Shown piece after piece: positions 35,613 to 44,738 of a DNA stretch of 64,000 nt. The notes under the pieces are model-generated. The model made no database searches. It saw only the letters and a program-made list of their open reading frames with translations, and was not told where the DNA came from. How positions within the stretch are numbered: the first letter of the stretch is position 1; the number at the start of each line of letters is the position of its first letter. The translations under genes were made by a program, and so were the position numbers. The stretch comes from Bacteroidales bacterium UBA6397 (GTDB lineage: Bacteria > Bacteroidota > Bacteroidia > Bacteroidales > UBA932), in contig DJQB01000028.1 in assembly GCA_002439875.1 (NCBI GenBank), forward strand, positions 15,917 through 79,916. Direction: 5' to 3'.

Positions 35613-36716
35613 TCATAGTGAGGATACCAAATCATTCCATACCTCTTTATGCTCATAAAGTACGGCTTTGTCCTTGGAAAGAAGAGTCACATAGTTCTCA
35701 ACAAACGCTGAAGTATTGTCGATGATCCTCAGATAATATTTCAGTGACGGAATCACGCCATTGACGACCAGTTGGCATCCATGGATGTTCTTTAGTTGTC
35801 TGATGATTTTGTCGATTTCACCTATATCTGATTCTGCTGTTTTTTTTGTAGAAAGAATATAGTACCTGCTGACTTTGGATCTTTCGATCTTGCATTTTGC
35901 CGTAAGGACTATCTCATACGATATGGGAATGTCAAATTTGATCTCGACAGCCTCAAAAGGAGTGTTGTCTGAATTGTTTACATCTATATCTCCCATCCTC
36001 CCGCTTCTGGCATCAGCGGAAGTGTGGCTTTCAAGAGGAAGCAACATCTTGTCCTTAAATCTTCTGCATTCGTCAATCAAGCACATATAGGCGGCATATA
36101 CAGCAAGGACAGGGAGCCTGGCCGCTCCATGTGACCTATATGTATAATGAAAGTGTTTGTCAAGCAGAGCAACAATCTCAGTTATCGATAGATTCTGTGG
36201 AAGAGAAAGGCTGATTGACTTTTTTTCTCTTTGTCTTATCAATGACAGAAGCATGTAGTCTAGGATTTTCGAAGGATCTGCCTTGCCGGTCTCTATGTCA
36301 TCCAGAATGGACAGGAAGCAATGCTTGAGTGGTTCTTTGACAGCTCCCGGGTAATTCTTGTCATATGCGACTTTCTGTTCTAGCGAGCGTGTGAGCCACC
36401 CAGACTCCGCCATTGCAGGAAATCCACACTTCTTAAGGAAAGGGGTGATGTGTTTGGAATCAAATGATCTTCCGCTATATCCTCCTGGAATAGAGGACTG
36501 ATGCTTGCGTATGTCTTGCTCTGGGTGGATTATCTTGTAGACGACACTCGTCATCACAACCGTGTATACCCCTTTGTTCCTTTCGGATTCCGAGACGATT
36601 GTGTCTAAAGATTTGGCTGAATCCTCAGTGAGTGAGGATTCCTGCAAACAACTTTTTGAGTTTTTCGCCAACGCTGCATCATAGGCGTTTTTCAACAAGC
36701 TTTCTGCATCCATCAT
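35613..36716 (-). CDS. Probable type II restriction endonuclease
   Basis: The 367-residue protein begins MMDAESLLKNAYDAALAKN, its ATG overlapping the methyltransferase stop by 4 bp (ATGA). It has segments recalled from type II restriction enzymes: IPGGYSGRSFDSKHITPFLK and FPAMAESGWLTRSLEQ, and a possible catalytic E-x-K (AVEIKF) near two-thirds of its length. It may belong to the SacI-like family, but I am not certain. The A+T-rich codon use differs from neighbours, consistent with transfer together with its methyltransferase. The recognition site is unknown. Confidence 0.65.
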   Translation of the reverse strand: MMDAESLLKNAYDAALAKNSKSCLQESSLTEDSAKSLDTIVSESERNKGVYTVVMTSVVYKIIHPEQDIRKHQSSIPGGYSGRSFDSKHITPFLKKCGFPAMAESGWLTRSLEQKVAYDKNYPGAVKEPLKHCFLSILDDIETGKADPSKILDYMLLSLIRQREKKSISLSLPQNLSITEIVALLDKHFHYTYRSHGAARLPVLAVYAAYMCLIDECRRFKDKMLLPLESHTSADARSGRMGDIDVNNSDNTPFEAVEIKFDIPISYEIVLTAKCKIERSKVSRYYILSTKKTAESDIGEIDKIIRQLKNIHGCQLVVNGVIPSLKYYLRIIDNTSAFVENYVTLLSKDKAVLYEHKEVWNDLVSSL

Positions 36717-37939
36717 AACAGTTGTTCCTTTATTTGTTCCATAATCTTTTTTATCATCGGTATGCACACGGAGTTACCAATCTGGCGATATTCCTCGCTG
36801 ACGCTTTTGTCTTTTATGAATTTGTCAGGAAATCCCATTAATCGGTAGCACTCGTTTATCGTGAGTTTCCTGACATCCTTACCGTCGTAGATCCAGAATC
36901 TTCCGGAGGTTTCTTGGGATGGAATCGCCGGGTGAACTCCATCTATGTGGTAAATCCTGTTAGGTTGCTTGTGGACTCTAGACAGATTCTCGGTCCCCGG
37001 GCGGACACCTGCTTTCCTAATGGCCTTGTTACGGTAGCCTACGAACATTAACCCTGAAGGCTGTCGCTTGCAGTCATCAAGAATTGTGTACGGTTCGTGA
37101 AGGTACTCGAATTTGGTGTCAGGAGGATCCAGAATGTCCTTGATGTACTTCTGGGGTAGTGGTGTGAGTCTGGAAAAATCAAAGGCTCTTTTCTTACTCC
37201 CTATGATTATGATTCTTTCCCTGTTTTGTGGCACCCCGAAGTCTGATGCATTGAGAACTTTGTACGAGCAGATGTATCCAAGACCTTCCAATCCTTCGAT
37301 GATTGTCTTGAAGGTTTTTCCACCATTATGATATACAAGATGCTTGACATTTTCCAAAAATACGACTTTTGGCTGTTTGGCCTCAATTATCTTGAAGACG
37401 TTATATATTAGTGTTCCACGGGTGTCTTCAAATCCCTTCATCTTTCCTGAGATGCTGAATGGCTGGCATGGAAATCCGGCAGTAAGCACATCATGCTTGG
37501 GAATATAATCCATCGGGATCTTGGTGATGTCGCCGAATGGCATCTCACCATAATTCTCTTCGTAAACATTCTGAGCGTGAGTGTTGAACTCGGAAGAGAA
37601 TACACATCTCCCACCAGATTCCTGAAGTGGAATCCGGAATCCTCCTATTCCGGCGAAAAGATCGATGAAAGTGAAACTGAATTTCTCGGGTGGCGGGAAT
37701 GGAACTCTGTATAATTCGGGGAATAGATTGTATGAGAACCATCTGTCGGAAAATCTACCTTCCTCAGAATCCAGGAGTCCTTCCCTTTTTCTTATGAGTT
37801 CAATCGCGGTCTTCCAATAAGGCAGATCCACAGCAAGATCACAGTTATGTACATAGTGTGAAAGAATGGCCATTTCTTCATTGTGCGTCAATGATTTATG
37901 GCTGTCTGCACGTGGTTTTGCCCTGTCTGTATCTTTCAT
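36713..37939 (-). CDS. DNA (cytosine-5) methyltransferase of a type II R-M system
   Basis: The 408-residue protein carries the ordered C5-methyltransferase motifs: I FIDLFAGIGGFR (about 91-102), IV GFPCQPFSISG with catalytic Cys158, VI VFLENVKHL, VIII QNRERIIIIG and X (RQIGNSVCIPM) at the end. An N-terminal extension of about 88 residues precedes motif I and may help specificity or regulation. It is translated first and coupled to the nuclease gene by a 4-bp overlap, so protection would precede cutting. No controller or Vsr gene is present. Confidence 0.93.
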   Translation of the reverse strand: MKDTDRAKPRADSHKSLTHNEEMAILSHYVHNCDLAVDLPYWKTAIELIRKREGLLDSEEGRFSDRWFSYNLFPELYRVPFPPPEKFSFTFIDLFAGIGGFRIPLQESGGRCVFSSEFNTHAQNVYEENYGEMPFGDITKIPMDYIPKHDVLTAGFPCQPFSISGKMKGFEDTRGTLIYNVFKIIEAKQPKVVFLENVKHLVYHNGGKTFKTIIEGLEGLGYICSYKVLNASDFGVPQNRERIIIIGSKKRAFDFSRLTPLPQKYIKDILDPPDTKFEYLHEPYTILDDCKRQPSGLMFVGYRNKAIRKAGVRPGTENLSRVHKQPNRIYHIDGVHPAIPSQETSGRFWIYDGKDVRKLTINECYRLMGFPDKFIKDKSVSEEYRQIGNSVCIPMIKKIMEQIKEQLL

Positions 37940-37980
37940 AGAAAATCGGATGTTCTAATTTATTCTTCAAATATAATGAC

Positions 37981-37988
37981 TATTTTTG
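37981..37988 (+). promoter_or_regulatory. -7 promoter element TATTTTTG, predicted leaderless
   Basis: It matches TAnnTTTG exactly, and only TGAT separates it from the start codon of the next gene. Confidence 0.55.
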
Positions 37989-37992
37989 TGAT

Positions 37993-38985
37993 ATGGAACT
38001 GTACGAATACGCAAGGACTGGCCTGATGGCCGGAAAGAAGATACTTTATGTACACGGATTCGCGTCCAGCGGCCAGAACGGAAGCGTCAGAACGTTGAGG
38101 CTGCTGATGCCAGAGGCTAAGGTGATCGCACCTGACCTGCCGGTCGAACCCTTCGATGCGATGGAACTTTTAAGGAATATGCTTGCGTCGGACAAGCCGG
38201 ATCTCGTCATCGGAACCTCGATGGGGGCGATGTACGCCGAGATGCTCTACGGAGTGGACAGAATCCTTGTCAACCCGGCGTTCCAACTGGCTGACACTCT
38301 GCTGAAAAACAACGGATTGGGCAGACAGGAATATCACAATCCCCGTCAGGATGGCGAGACATCGTTTCTGGTCACAAAAACCCTTCTGGAGCATTTTCGT
38401 GAGGTCAGTTCGCATTGCTTCGAGCGTGCGTCTGAGGATCAGGACAAGGTTTTTGGACTTTACGGAGTCCACGACACTTTGGTCCACACATTCGACCTTT
38501 TTTGTGAGCATTATCCCCAGGCCATAAGGTTCGACGGCGAGCATTACCTCAATGACAACGCTATCCTCCATTCTGTCCTTCCTGTGGTCCAATGGATTGA
38601 TGACAGGCAGAGGAACATTCAGAAACCGGTGCTGTTCATCTCTTTGGGAGACAGGATCATCAATCATTCAAGCGGTTTCGCCAAGTCCGTCGCCGCCCTT
38701 GCCGAGAACTATGATGTCCACATTGTCGCCGGAGTTCCGTACAACACTCCGGAACTCTGTCAGAAAGTCGTGGACTGGTGCGAGACCAATCTCGGTGTCC
38801 CTGTCTGGAACCGTGTGACGATCACGAATCACAAGAACCTCCTTCTTGCCGACTATCTGATCGACGCCGAGCCTGAAGTGAACGGCGCTCCGGATTTCAT
38901 GGGCACCTTGGTCCATTTCGGCTCCGAGGCCTTCAAGACATGGGAGGATGTCCTGACCTATTTCGACCGGCTCGGCGGACAATGA
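37993..38985 (+). CDS. YqiA/YcfP-like alpha/beta hydrolase fused to a degenerate HAD (NT5C-like) domain
   Basis: The 330-residue protein has a YqiA/YcfP-type esterase domain (about 15-195): oxyanion HGFASSGQNG, nucleophile elbow IGTSMGAMYAEML, and closing His in DGEHYLND. Residues about 205-328 resemble deoxyribonucleotidase NT5C: VTITNHKNLLLADYLIDAEP and a final FGSEAFKTWEDVLTYF. Where such HAD enzymes have DxDxV, this one reads FISLGDRIIN, lacking the Asp nucleophile, so the second domain is probably not catalytic. Function unknown; similar fusions seem usual in Bacteroidota. The promoter lies 4 nt before the ATG. Confidence 0.75.
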   Translation: MELYEYARTGLMAGKKILYVHGFASSGQNGSVRTLRLLMPEAKVIAPDLPVEPFDAMELLRNMLASDKPDLVIGTSMGAMYAEMLYGVDRILVNPAFQLADTLLKNNGLGRQEYHNPRQDGETSFLVTKTLLEHFREVSSHCFERASEDQDKVFGLYGVHDTLVHTFDLFCEHYPQAIRFDGEHYLNDNAILHSVLPVVQWIDDRQRNIQKPVLFISLGDRIINHSSGFAKSVAALAENYDVHIVAGVPYNTPELCQKVVDWCETNLGVPVWNRVTITNHKNLLLADYLIDAEPEVNGAPDFMGTLVHFGSEAFKTWEDVLTYFDRLGGQ

Positions 38986-38992
38986 GTTTTAC

Positions 38993-39012
38993 CGGTCGCT
39001 GAGTTTGTTAAT
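38993..39012. repeat. Degenerate REP-like unit between convergent genes
   Basis: GGTCGCTGAGTTTGT matches GGTCACTGAGCTTGT at 13 of 15 positions. It overlaps the stop of the minus-strand oxidoreductase gene. Confidence 0.35.
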
Positions 39013-40063
39013 CCGTAGGAAAGATCACACCGGCCTGACGGCGGATCTCGTCAAGAATCTCAGCGGTGATAAGCGAAGTTTCCAGGCTGTTGACGGAGGA
39101 TTCGAGGCGGCCTGATTCCAAAACATTGATGAACTCCCTGAACTCGCAGAGGTACTCGTCGGCATCAACCGGGACGGAGATGTCCTCCGCCTGCGGGCCT
39201 GAGGCTCTTCCTGAAGTCGGTGCGCCTCGCTTTGCCATCTCGGCATGGCGGCAGATGTGGATCTGGTCCAGTGAAAGAATCCCTCCGTCGCAGGAAATCT
39301 CCGTGCAAAGGTGCGAATCCGCTATCTTTGAATATAATACCGAAGCGCTCATCCCCTCATATTCAAAGATCACGCTTCCTTGCAGGTCAACTTTCTTCCA
39401 TTGATTGCAAATCGGCACCTTGCAGGTCGTGACGCTGGACTTGATTCCTGCAGGTCTCCCGAACAACGAAACCATCGGGTAAATCGGGTATATTCCTATG
39501 TCCATCAACGCTCCTCCGCAACAATCCGGATTCAGCGAACTCGGCACAGCAGAATTGTCCTCGCCCTCTATAATCCTCTTGACCAGATCGTATTTCGAAG
39601 AATATTGACAGAACGATGCGAAGTAGTGACGCACGCTTCCCATCTCGGCCAGACGTTCCCTTGCGGCCACGAAATTAGGGCACAACGTGGAGATCATCGC
39701 CTCCATCAGCATCACTCCGTTGGCCTTTGCCACGTCAATCATCTCGCCCACCTCGCGAGCATTGGAAGCCATTGGCTTTTCGCACAGCACGTGCTTGCCG
39801 TGAGCCATGCAGAGAATCGCAAGATCATGATGTGTGTTGTTCGGGGTTCCGATATAGATCGCGTCTATGTCTGGATCTGATGCCATCCCGGCGACATCCG
39901 TGTAATCTTTCCCTATCCCGTGAGCCTCAGCGAACGCCTTCCCACTTGCCTGAGAACGAGAACAAACCGCTGCCGCCTCGAATCGTGGCTCCATCACCGC
40001 ACCTTTGAGTACCCAATCACTGATGCGTCCCGTCCCAACCATTCCGAACCGTGTCTTTCTCAT
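39008..40063 (-). CDS. Gfo/Idh/MocA-family NAD(P)-dependent oxidoreductase
   Basis: The 351-residue protein has an N-terminal Rossmann fold (FGMVGTGRISDWVLKG), the family motif HVLCEKPMASNAREV with the catalytic Lys at about 95, and a C-terminal beta-sheet domain with GGALMDIGIYPI. Members oxidise or reduce sugars and cyclitols; the substrate cannot be read here. There is no signal peptide, so it is cytosolic. Its ATG overlaps the stop of the preceding hypothetical gene (ATGA), coupling their translation. Confidence 0.88.
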   Translation of the reverse strand: MRKTRFGMVGTGRISDWVLKGAVMEPRFEAAAVCSRSQASGKAFAEAHGIGKDYTDVAGMASDPDIDAIYIGTPNNTHHDLAILCMAHGKHVLCEKPMASNAREVGEMIDVAKANGVMLMEAMISTLCPNFVAARERLAEMGSVRHYFASFCQYSSKYDLVKRIIEGEDNSAVPSSLNPDCCGGALMDIGIYPIYPMVSLFGRPAGIKSSVTTCKVPICNQWKKVDLQGSVIFEYEGMSASVLYSKIADSHLCTEISCDGGILSLDQIHICRHAEMAKRGAPTSGRASGPQAEDISVPVDADEYLCEFREFINVLESGRLESSVNSLETSLITAEILDEIRRQAGVIFPTD

Positions 40064-40692
40064 TTCAACGCCCCTCTGGTCTCAAGATAATCAAGTATGG
40101 CTGTCCTTGCGGAAGTCTTCCCGGCTGTGTCGATTGTCAGGGTCTCGTAGCCAAGCTTAGGCACAAGTCTGGACATTTTCTCGCTGAGTTCCGGTTCGAT
40201 GAGGACCAGGCCGCTCACGGCCTTGCCCAGCTTGTAGGATGCTTTTACCACATCCTCGGACGAGAACGAGTCCGCGATCAGGATGATCCTATCAGCGTCC
40301 GCGAACTTCTCCTTGCCGATTTTCTTAACCATAAAGCTGATGTCTTTCACGTTCTCATGGAACGCCGTCGTGTAGCCGACGAGCCCTTCTGGCACAAGTG
40401 ATTTCACGAGCTCTTCCGGAAACGCCGTCTTCAACGGCTCATGGAAAAAGACCACAACCGGCCTTGCCCCCAAAGAATCCGGGAAAAATCCGTTCTCGTC
40501 AGTAGGCTTGAAGACCTTGCCGAAAATCTTGTCTCCATGTCTGTAGAAGCTAAGCTCCTCCATAATTATCTTGCTTCCGTTCTCCGCCTTGACCCTTTCC
40601 CGTGGACCCGAGTCCTTGAGCATGTTCAATCCAACGATCCCCAGCAGGGCGACCAGCAGGGATGTAACCAAAGAAACGAGCACTTTCTTCAT
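40060..40692 (-). CDS. Hypothetical membrane-anchored protein with hydrolase-like fold
   Basis: The 210-residue protein begins MKKVLVSLVTSLLVALLGIVG, a single N-terminal membrane anchor or signal. The remainder has alternating strands and helices like an alpha/beta hydrolase (VVVFFHEPLK, ADRIILIADSFSSED, VSGLVLIEPEL), but the elbow reads ADSFSSE instead of GxSxG, so the nucleophile context is altered. I do not recognise a family. The start is the ATG at the hydrophobic segment; in-frame codons further upstream encode no sensible signal. It overlaps the oxidoreductase gene by 4 bp. Confidence 0.6.
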   Translation of the reverse strand: MKKVLVSLVTSLLVALLGIVGLNMLKDSGPRERVKAENGSKIIMEELSFYRHGDKIFGKVFKPTDENGFFPDSLGARPVVVFFHEPLKTAFPEELVKSLVPEGLVGYTTAFHENVKDISFMVKKIGKEKFADADRIILIADSFSSEDVVKASYKLGKAVSGLVLIEPELSEKMSRLVPKLGYETLTIDTAGKTSARTAILDYLETRGALK

Positions 40693-40799
40693 TTTTGCAC
40701 TAATGTTAGATAAGGTGAAAATCAGTCGCCACATCTTCCTAATCCGCGGCAACTTGTTTTTACCGCTTGCAAGATGTTTTATACTGTCGCAAAAATAAT

Positions 40800-40807
40800 T
40801 AAATTTG
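40800..40807 (+). promoter_or_regulatory. -7 promoter element TAAATTTG of the ClC gene
   Basis: It matches TAnnTTTG exactly and ends 7 nt before the start codon, so the mRNA should be leaderless or nearly so. Confidence 0.5.
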
Positions 40808-40814
40808 TACGAAT

Positions 40815-42578
40815 ATGCCAAAGTTCAATCCCATATCCCGTTGGCCCGAGAGGAGCCAGCTATTGGTGCTCAGCCTCGTGGTCGGAATCGTGGTCGGGCT
40901 TGCGGCCGTGCTGCTAAAGACCTTGATCTCGGTGATTCAGAAGGGTTTGCGTGACACCTTCGGCGGAGTTATGGACGGAACTTTATACTATCTTGTCCTC
41001 CCGGGAATAGGTATGCTTCTGGCGATGCTCTTCTGTAAATATGTCATAAAGGACAAGATTGGCCACGGTGTCACCAAGGCTCTTCAGGCTGTCTCCAGGC
41101 ACGAATCAAGAATCAAACCGCATAACATGTGGTCATCGGTTGCCGCAAGTTCGGTAACAATCGGATTCGGTGGATCAGTCGGAGCGGAGGCCCCTATCGT
41201 CTACACAGGTGCCGCCATCGGATCGAACTTAGCCAAGTACATGGGACTGTCGTACAGGAGTATGACCGTGCTGTTGGGCTGTGGTGCCGCCGCTGCGGTC
41301 GCGGGAATATTCAAGGCCCCTCTCGCCGGTGTCCTCTTCGTGCTGGAGATCCTGCTTTTCAACATTTCGATGACCTCAATGATGCCGTTGCTGCTTTCGA
41401 CAGTGTCTGCCACAGTGGTCTCGTACATATTCCTTGGCTCCTCGACACCGTTTGAGTGTACCCTGACTCCATTTGTGCTCAAGAATATTCCTTATTATAT
41501 CATTCTTGGACTCTTTTGCGGCGCATGCTCCATCTATTTCATCCGCACAACCCTCAAGTTGGAGGACAGGATCGGGAAGATGGACAATGCATTCCTGAAA
41601 TGGGCATTGTGTGCTTTGGGGCTCGGTATTTTGATATTCCTGTTCCCCCCGCTTTATGGTGAAGGCTATGAGTCGTTGGGAGTTCTGCTCAACGGGCAGG
41701 AACTTTCTCTGGACGGCCAGACTCCGCTTGCCTTTTTGACCGACAGCCCTTGGTCCGTGCCGGTTTTCTTCCTCCTGATTCTGCTGCTCAAGGTGTTTTC
41801 CATGACTTTGACCAACGCCGGCGGGGGAGTGGGCGGAACTTTCGGTCCTACGCTATTTGTAGGTGCGATTGCCGGTTTCGTGGTGGCGAGAACCCTCAAT
41901 CTGCTTTTTGACGGCACTCTGATGAGTGTTCCAGAGCAGAATTTCGTGCTGGTCGGGATGGCCGGACTGATGGCCGGCGTGATGCAGGCCCCGATGACCG
42001 CGATCTTCCTTATCGCCGAGATCTCAGGAGGTTACGAATTGTTCCTTCCGCTGATTCTCACTTCGACAATCTCGTTCGGAACCACCAGAATAGTTGAGAG
42101 ATATTCCATCTACACCAAGCGAATCGCCCAGAAGGGAGAACTCCTTACCCATGACAGCGATCAGGCTGTGCTGACTCTGCTGAAAGTGTCAGATGTGATT
42201 GAAACGGATTTTTCCACAGTCAAGATTGATGACACACTCGGCAGGCTGGTCGAAGTCATTTCGGAATCTACCAGAAACATATTCCCGGTTCTTGACTCAA
42301 GGGACCGCTTCCAAGGCTATGTCTCTTTGGAGGACATCCGCAAGGACATGTTCAGAACCGATGAATATGAGACCCTCCACGTCTTCAACTTCATGCGCAG
42401 CGCCGATGAATATGTCTACGAGGATGAGAAGATGGATTCCGTGATGAAGAAATTCGAGGAGACATCGGCCTGGAACCTTCCGGTGGTCAGGCGCGACAGG
42501 ACCTACGTCGGGTTCGTCTCCAAATCCAAGATTTTCTCGGCTTACAGGGACGAGCTTAAGGTCGTTTCGCAGGATTAG
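40815..42578 (+). CDS. ClC-type chloride channel/antiporter with C-terminal CBS pair
   Basis: The 587-residue protein has about ten membrane helices (residues about 15-435) with ClC motifs: GFGGSVGAEAPIVYTGAAIG, where the GxEGP gating Glu is kept but Gly is replaced by Ala, and GGGVGGTFGPTLFVGA (GxFxP). Two CBS domains (about 455-585) follow and may bind nucleotides. The first anion-binding motif GSGIP is not obvious: that region reads GHGVTKALQ. Channel versus H+/Cl- antiport cannot be decided from sequence. Confidence 0.88.
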   Translation: MPKFNPISRWPERSQLLVLSLVVGIVVGLAAVLLKTLISVIQKGLRDTFGGVMDGTLYYLVLPGIGMLLAMLFCKYVIKDKIGHGVTKALQAVSRHESRIKPHNMWSSVAASSVTIGFGGSVGAEAPIVYTGAAIGSNLAKYMGLSYRSMTVLLGCGAAAAVAGIFKAPLAGVLFVLEILLFNISMTSMMPLLLSTVSATVVSYIFLGSSTPFECTLTPFVLKNIPYYIILGLFCGACSIYFIRTTLKLEDRIGKMDNAFLKWALCALGLGILIFLFPPLYGEGYESLGVLLNGQELSLDGQTPLAFLTDSPWSVPVFFLLILLLKVFSMTLTNAGGGVGGTFGPTLFVGAIAGFVVARTLNLLFDGTLMSVPEQNFVLVGMAGLMAGVMQAPMTAIFLIAEISGGYELFLPLILTSTISFGTTRIVERYSIYTKRIAQKGELLTHDSDQAVLTLLKVSDVIETDFSTVKIDDTLGRLVEVISESTRNIFPVLDSRDRFQGYVSLEDIRKDMFRTDEYETLHVFNFMRSADEYVYEDEKMDSVMKKFEETSAWNLPVVRRDRTYVGFVSKSKIFSAYRDELKVVSQD

Positions 42579-42611
42579 TATTTGAATATGTCCGATTGAT
42601 AACACTTTAAT

Positions 42612-44735
42612 ATGAAAGATATCTATATTGACTACATTGCCCGCGCCATCGGCGTGAAGGATTGGCAGGTCGAGAATTGCGTCCACCTTTTCGAGGAGGG
42701 CAACACGATTCCTTTCATCAGCCGTTACAGGAAGGAGAAGACCGGTGGGCTGGACGATGTCGCCGTGGCTGAGATCAAGCATTGGAATGATGTGTTCACC
42801 GAGATGGAGAAGAGAAAGGATGGGATCCTGTCCACGATTGCCGAGCAGGGCAAACTTTCTGACGATCTTCGCGCCAGGATAGAGAACTGTGTTGTGGCCA
42901 GTGAGTTGGAGGATCTGTACCTGCCTTACAGGCCGAAGCGCAGAACCCGCGCGACGATGGCGAAGGAAAAAGGTCTGGAGCCTTTGGCGGACAGGATGTG
43001 GAAGGTTGAGGTGGCTGATCCTGAGGCCGAGGCGCGGAAATATGTCGGTGACAAGGTCGGCTCCGTTGAGGAGGCTCTTGCCGGAGCGCGTGACATCATC
43101 GCCGAGCGTCTTTCCGAGTCGCAGACTGTACGCGATAACCTCAGGCACATATTCAGAACCCGAAGGATCGAGTCCAAGGCCACCAAGGCGGCTTCGGACA
43201 ATGCCGAGGCCTCGAAGTACAGGACGTATTTCAATTTCTCGATGCCGCTGCAAAGGATTCCTTCGCATAATCTGCTGGCGATCCTGCGCGCCGGAAAGGA
43301 AGGCTTTCTGTCGATTGGTCTGGATGCCGATCCGGAGAAGTGCGGCAACAAGATCTACTACGATTTCTGCCAGGAGCATCGTTATCCGGGGGCAAAGCTT
43401 GCGGAGCAGATCCGTCTGGCCGTTGATGATGCCTACAAGCGTCTTCTGGAACCGTCCCTGACCAATGAAATCGTCAAGGAAGCCAAGGAAAAGGCTGACA
43501 TAGAGTCGATTAATGTTTTTGGAGACAACCTCACCCAGCTTCTTCTTTCCGCTCCGGTCGGCCAGAAAAGGACCATGGCGATAGACCCTGGCTTCCGCAA
43601 CGGCTGCAAGATCGTCTGTCTGGACGAGCGAGGCAACCTCCTGCACCACGAGATAATATTCCCGCATCCTCCTCAGAGCGAGAAGATAAAGTCAATTATG
43701 GCCGTGGCCGCGATGATTGATGAATATTCCATAGAGGTCATCGCCATAGGAAACGGCACGGCTTCCCGCGAGACTGAGGATTTCATCGAGCGTGTTGGCA
43801 TTCCGGAGAATGTCAAAGTGTTCACTGTCAGCGAGGACGGAGCGTCGATATATTCAGCGTCTGAGGTCGCGAGGCAGGAATTTCCTGATGAGGACGTGAC
43901 TGTCCGGGGAGCGGTTTCGATCGGCCGCCGTCTGATGGATCCGCTGTCGGAGTTGGTAAAGATTGACCCTAAGTCATTGGGGGTTGGGCAGTACCAGCAT
44001 GATGTGGATCAGAGTCTGCTCCGCGAGAAGTTGGACAACACGGTTATCATCTGTGTGAATAGCGTCGGGGTGAATCTCAACACTGCCAGCCCTTATCTTC
44101 TGAGTTATGTCTCGGGCATAGGTCCGGCACTGGCCGCTAACATTGTGGATTATCGTACTTCGATTGGCGGTTTCGCTTCCCGCTCGCAATTGCGCAAGGT
44201 GCCGAAACTTGGCCCGAAGGCTTTCGAGCAGTGTGCCGGCTTCCTCCGCATCCAGGACGCAGAGAATCCGTTGGACAATTCCGCCGTGCACCCGGAATGC
44301 TATCATATCGTTGACAGGATGGCTTCCGATCTTGGTGTCAGCACCGAGGAACTGCTTGGCAACGAGACGTTGATAGGGAAGATAGAACCGTCGGCCTATG
44401 TTGAGGGTGAGTTCGGTCTTCCTACGATCAATGATATTCTTAAAGAATTGGCCAAACCTGGCCGTGACCCTCGCCAGAGCGCGCAGGAGTTCAGTTTCGC
44501 TGATGACATCCACGAGATTGACGACCTGAAGCCCGGAATGGAATTGCCTGGAATCGTCACCAACGTGACAGCTTTCGGTGCCTTCGTGGACATCGGCATC
44601 CATGAGAACGGCCTTATCCATGTCTCCCAAATGCGTGGCCAGAAAGTCAAACTCCACCAGAAGGTCAACGTCAGCGTCCTTGACATCGATCTTGACCGGA
44701 AACGTATCTCCCTCCGCTTGTTGACCGGAAAATGA
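42612..44735 (+). CDS. tex: Tex-family transcription accessory protein
   Basis: The 707-residue protein has the full Tex layout: helical N-terminus (about 1-190), YqgF/RNase H-like domain (about 320-450, RTMAIDPGFRNGCKIVCLD), helix-hairpin-helix region (about 490-560, YVSGIGPALAANIVDYR) and a C-terminal S1 RNA-binding domain (about 635-705, GIVTNVTAFGAFVDIGIHEN). Tex binds nucleic acids and affects transcription. It begins 33 bp after the ClC gene and may be co-transcribed. It ends 3 bp from the convergent methyltransferase gene. Confidence 0.93.
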   Translation: MKDIYIDYIARAIGVKDWQVENCVHLFEEGNTIPFISRYRKEKTGGLDDVAVAEIKHWNDVFTEMEKRKDGILSTIAEQGKLSDDLRARIENCVVASELEDLYLPYRPKRRTRATMAKEKGLEPLADRMWKVEVADPEAEARKYVGDKVGSVEEALAGARDIIAERLSESQTVRDNLRHIFRTRRIESKATKAASDNAEASKYRTYFNFSMPLQRIPSHNLLAILRAGKEGFLSIGLDADPEKCGNKIYYDFCQEHRYPGAKLAEQIRLAVDDAYKRLLEPSLTNEIVKEAKEKADIESINVFGDNLTQLLLSAPVGQKRTMAIDPGFRNGCKIVCLDERGNLLHHEIIFPHPPQSEKIKSIMAVAAMIDEYSIEVIAIGNGTASRETEDFIERVGIPENVKVFTVSEDGASIYSASEVARQEFPDEDVTVRGAVSIGRRLMDPLSELVKIDPKSLGVGQYQHDVDQSLLREKLDNTVIICVNSVGVNLNTASPYLLSYVSGIGPALAANIVDYRTSIGGFASRSQLRKVPKLGPKAFEQCAGFLRIQDAENPLDNSAVHPECYHIVDRMASDLGVSTEELLGNETLIGKIEPSAYVEGEFGLPTINDILKELAKPGRDPRQSAQEFSFADDIHEIDDLKPGMELPGIVTNVTAFGAFVDIGIHENGLIHVSQMRGQKVKLHQKVNVSVLDIDLDRKRISLRLLTGK

Positions 44736-44738
44736 CCA

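Noticed and set aside
42297..43667. A 456-codon reading frame antisense to tex and the ClC gene
   Set aside because: It lies opposite two well-supported genes with full motifs; its length is due to their codon use, and it shows no domain.
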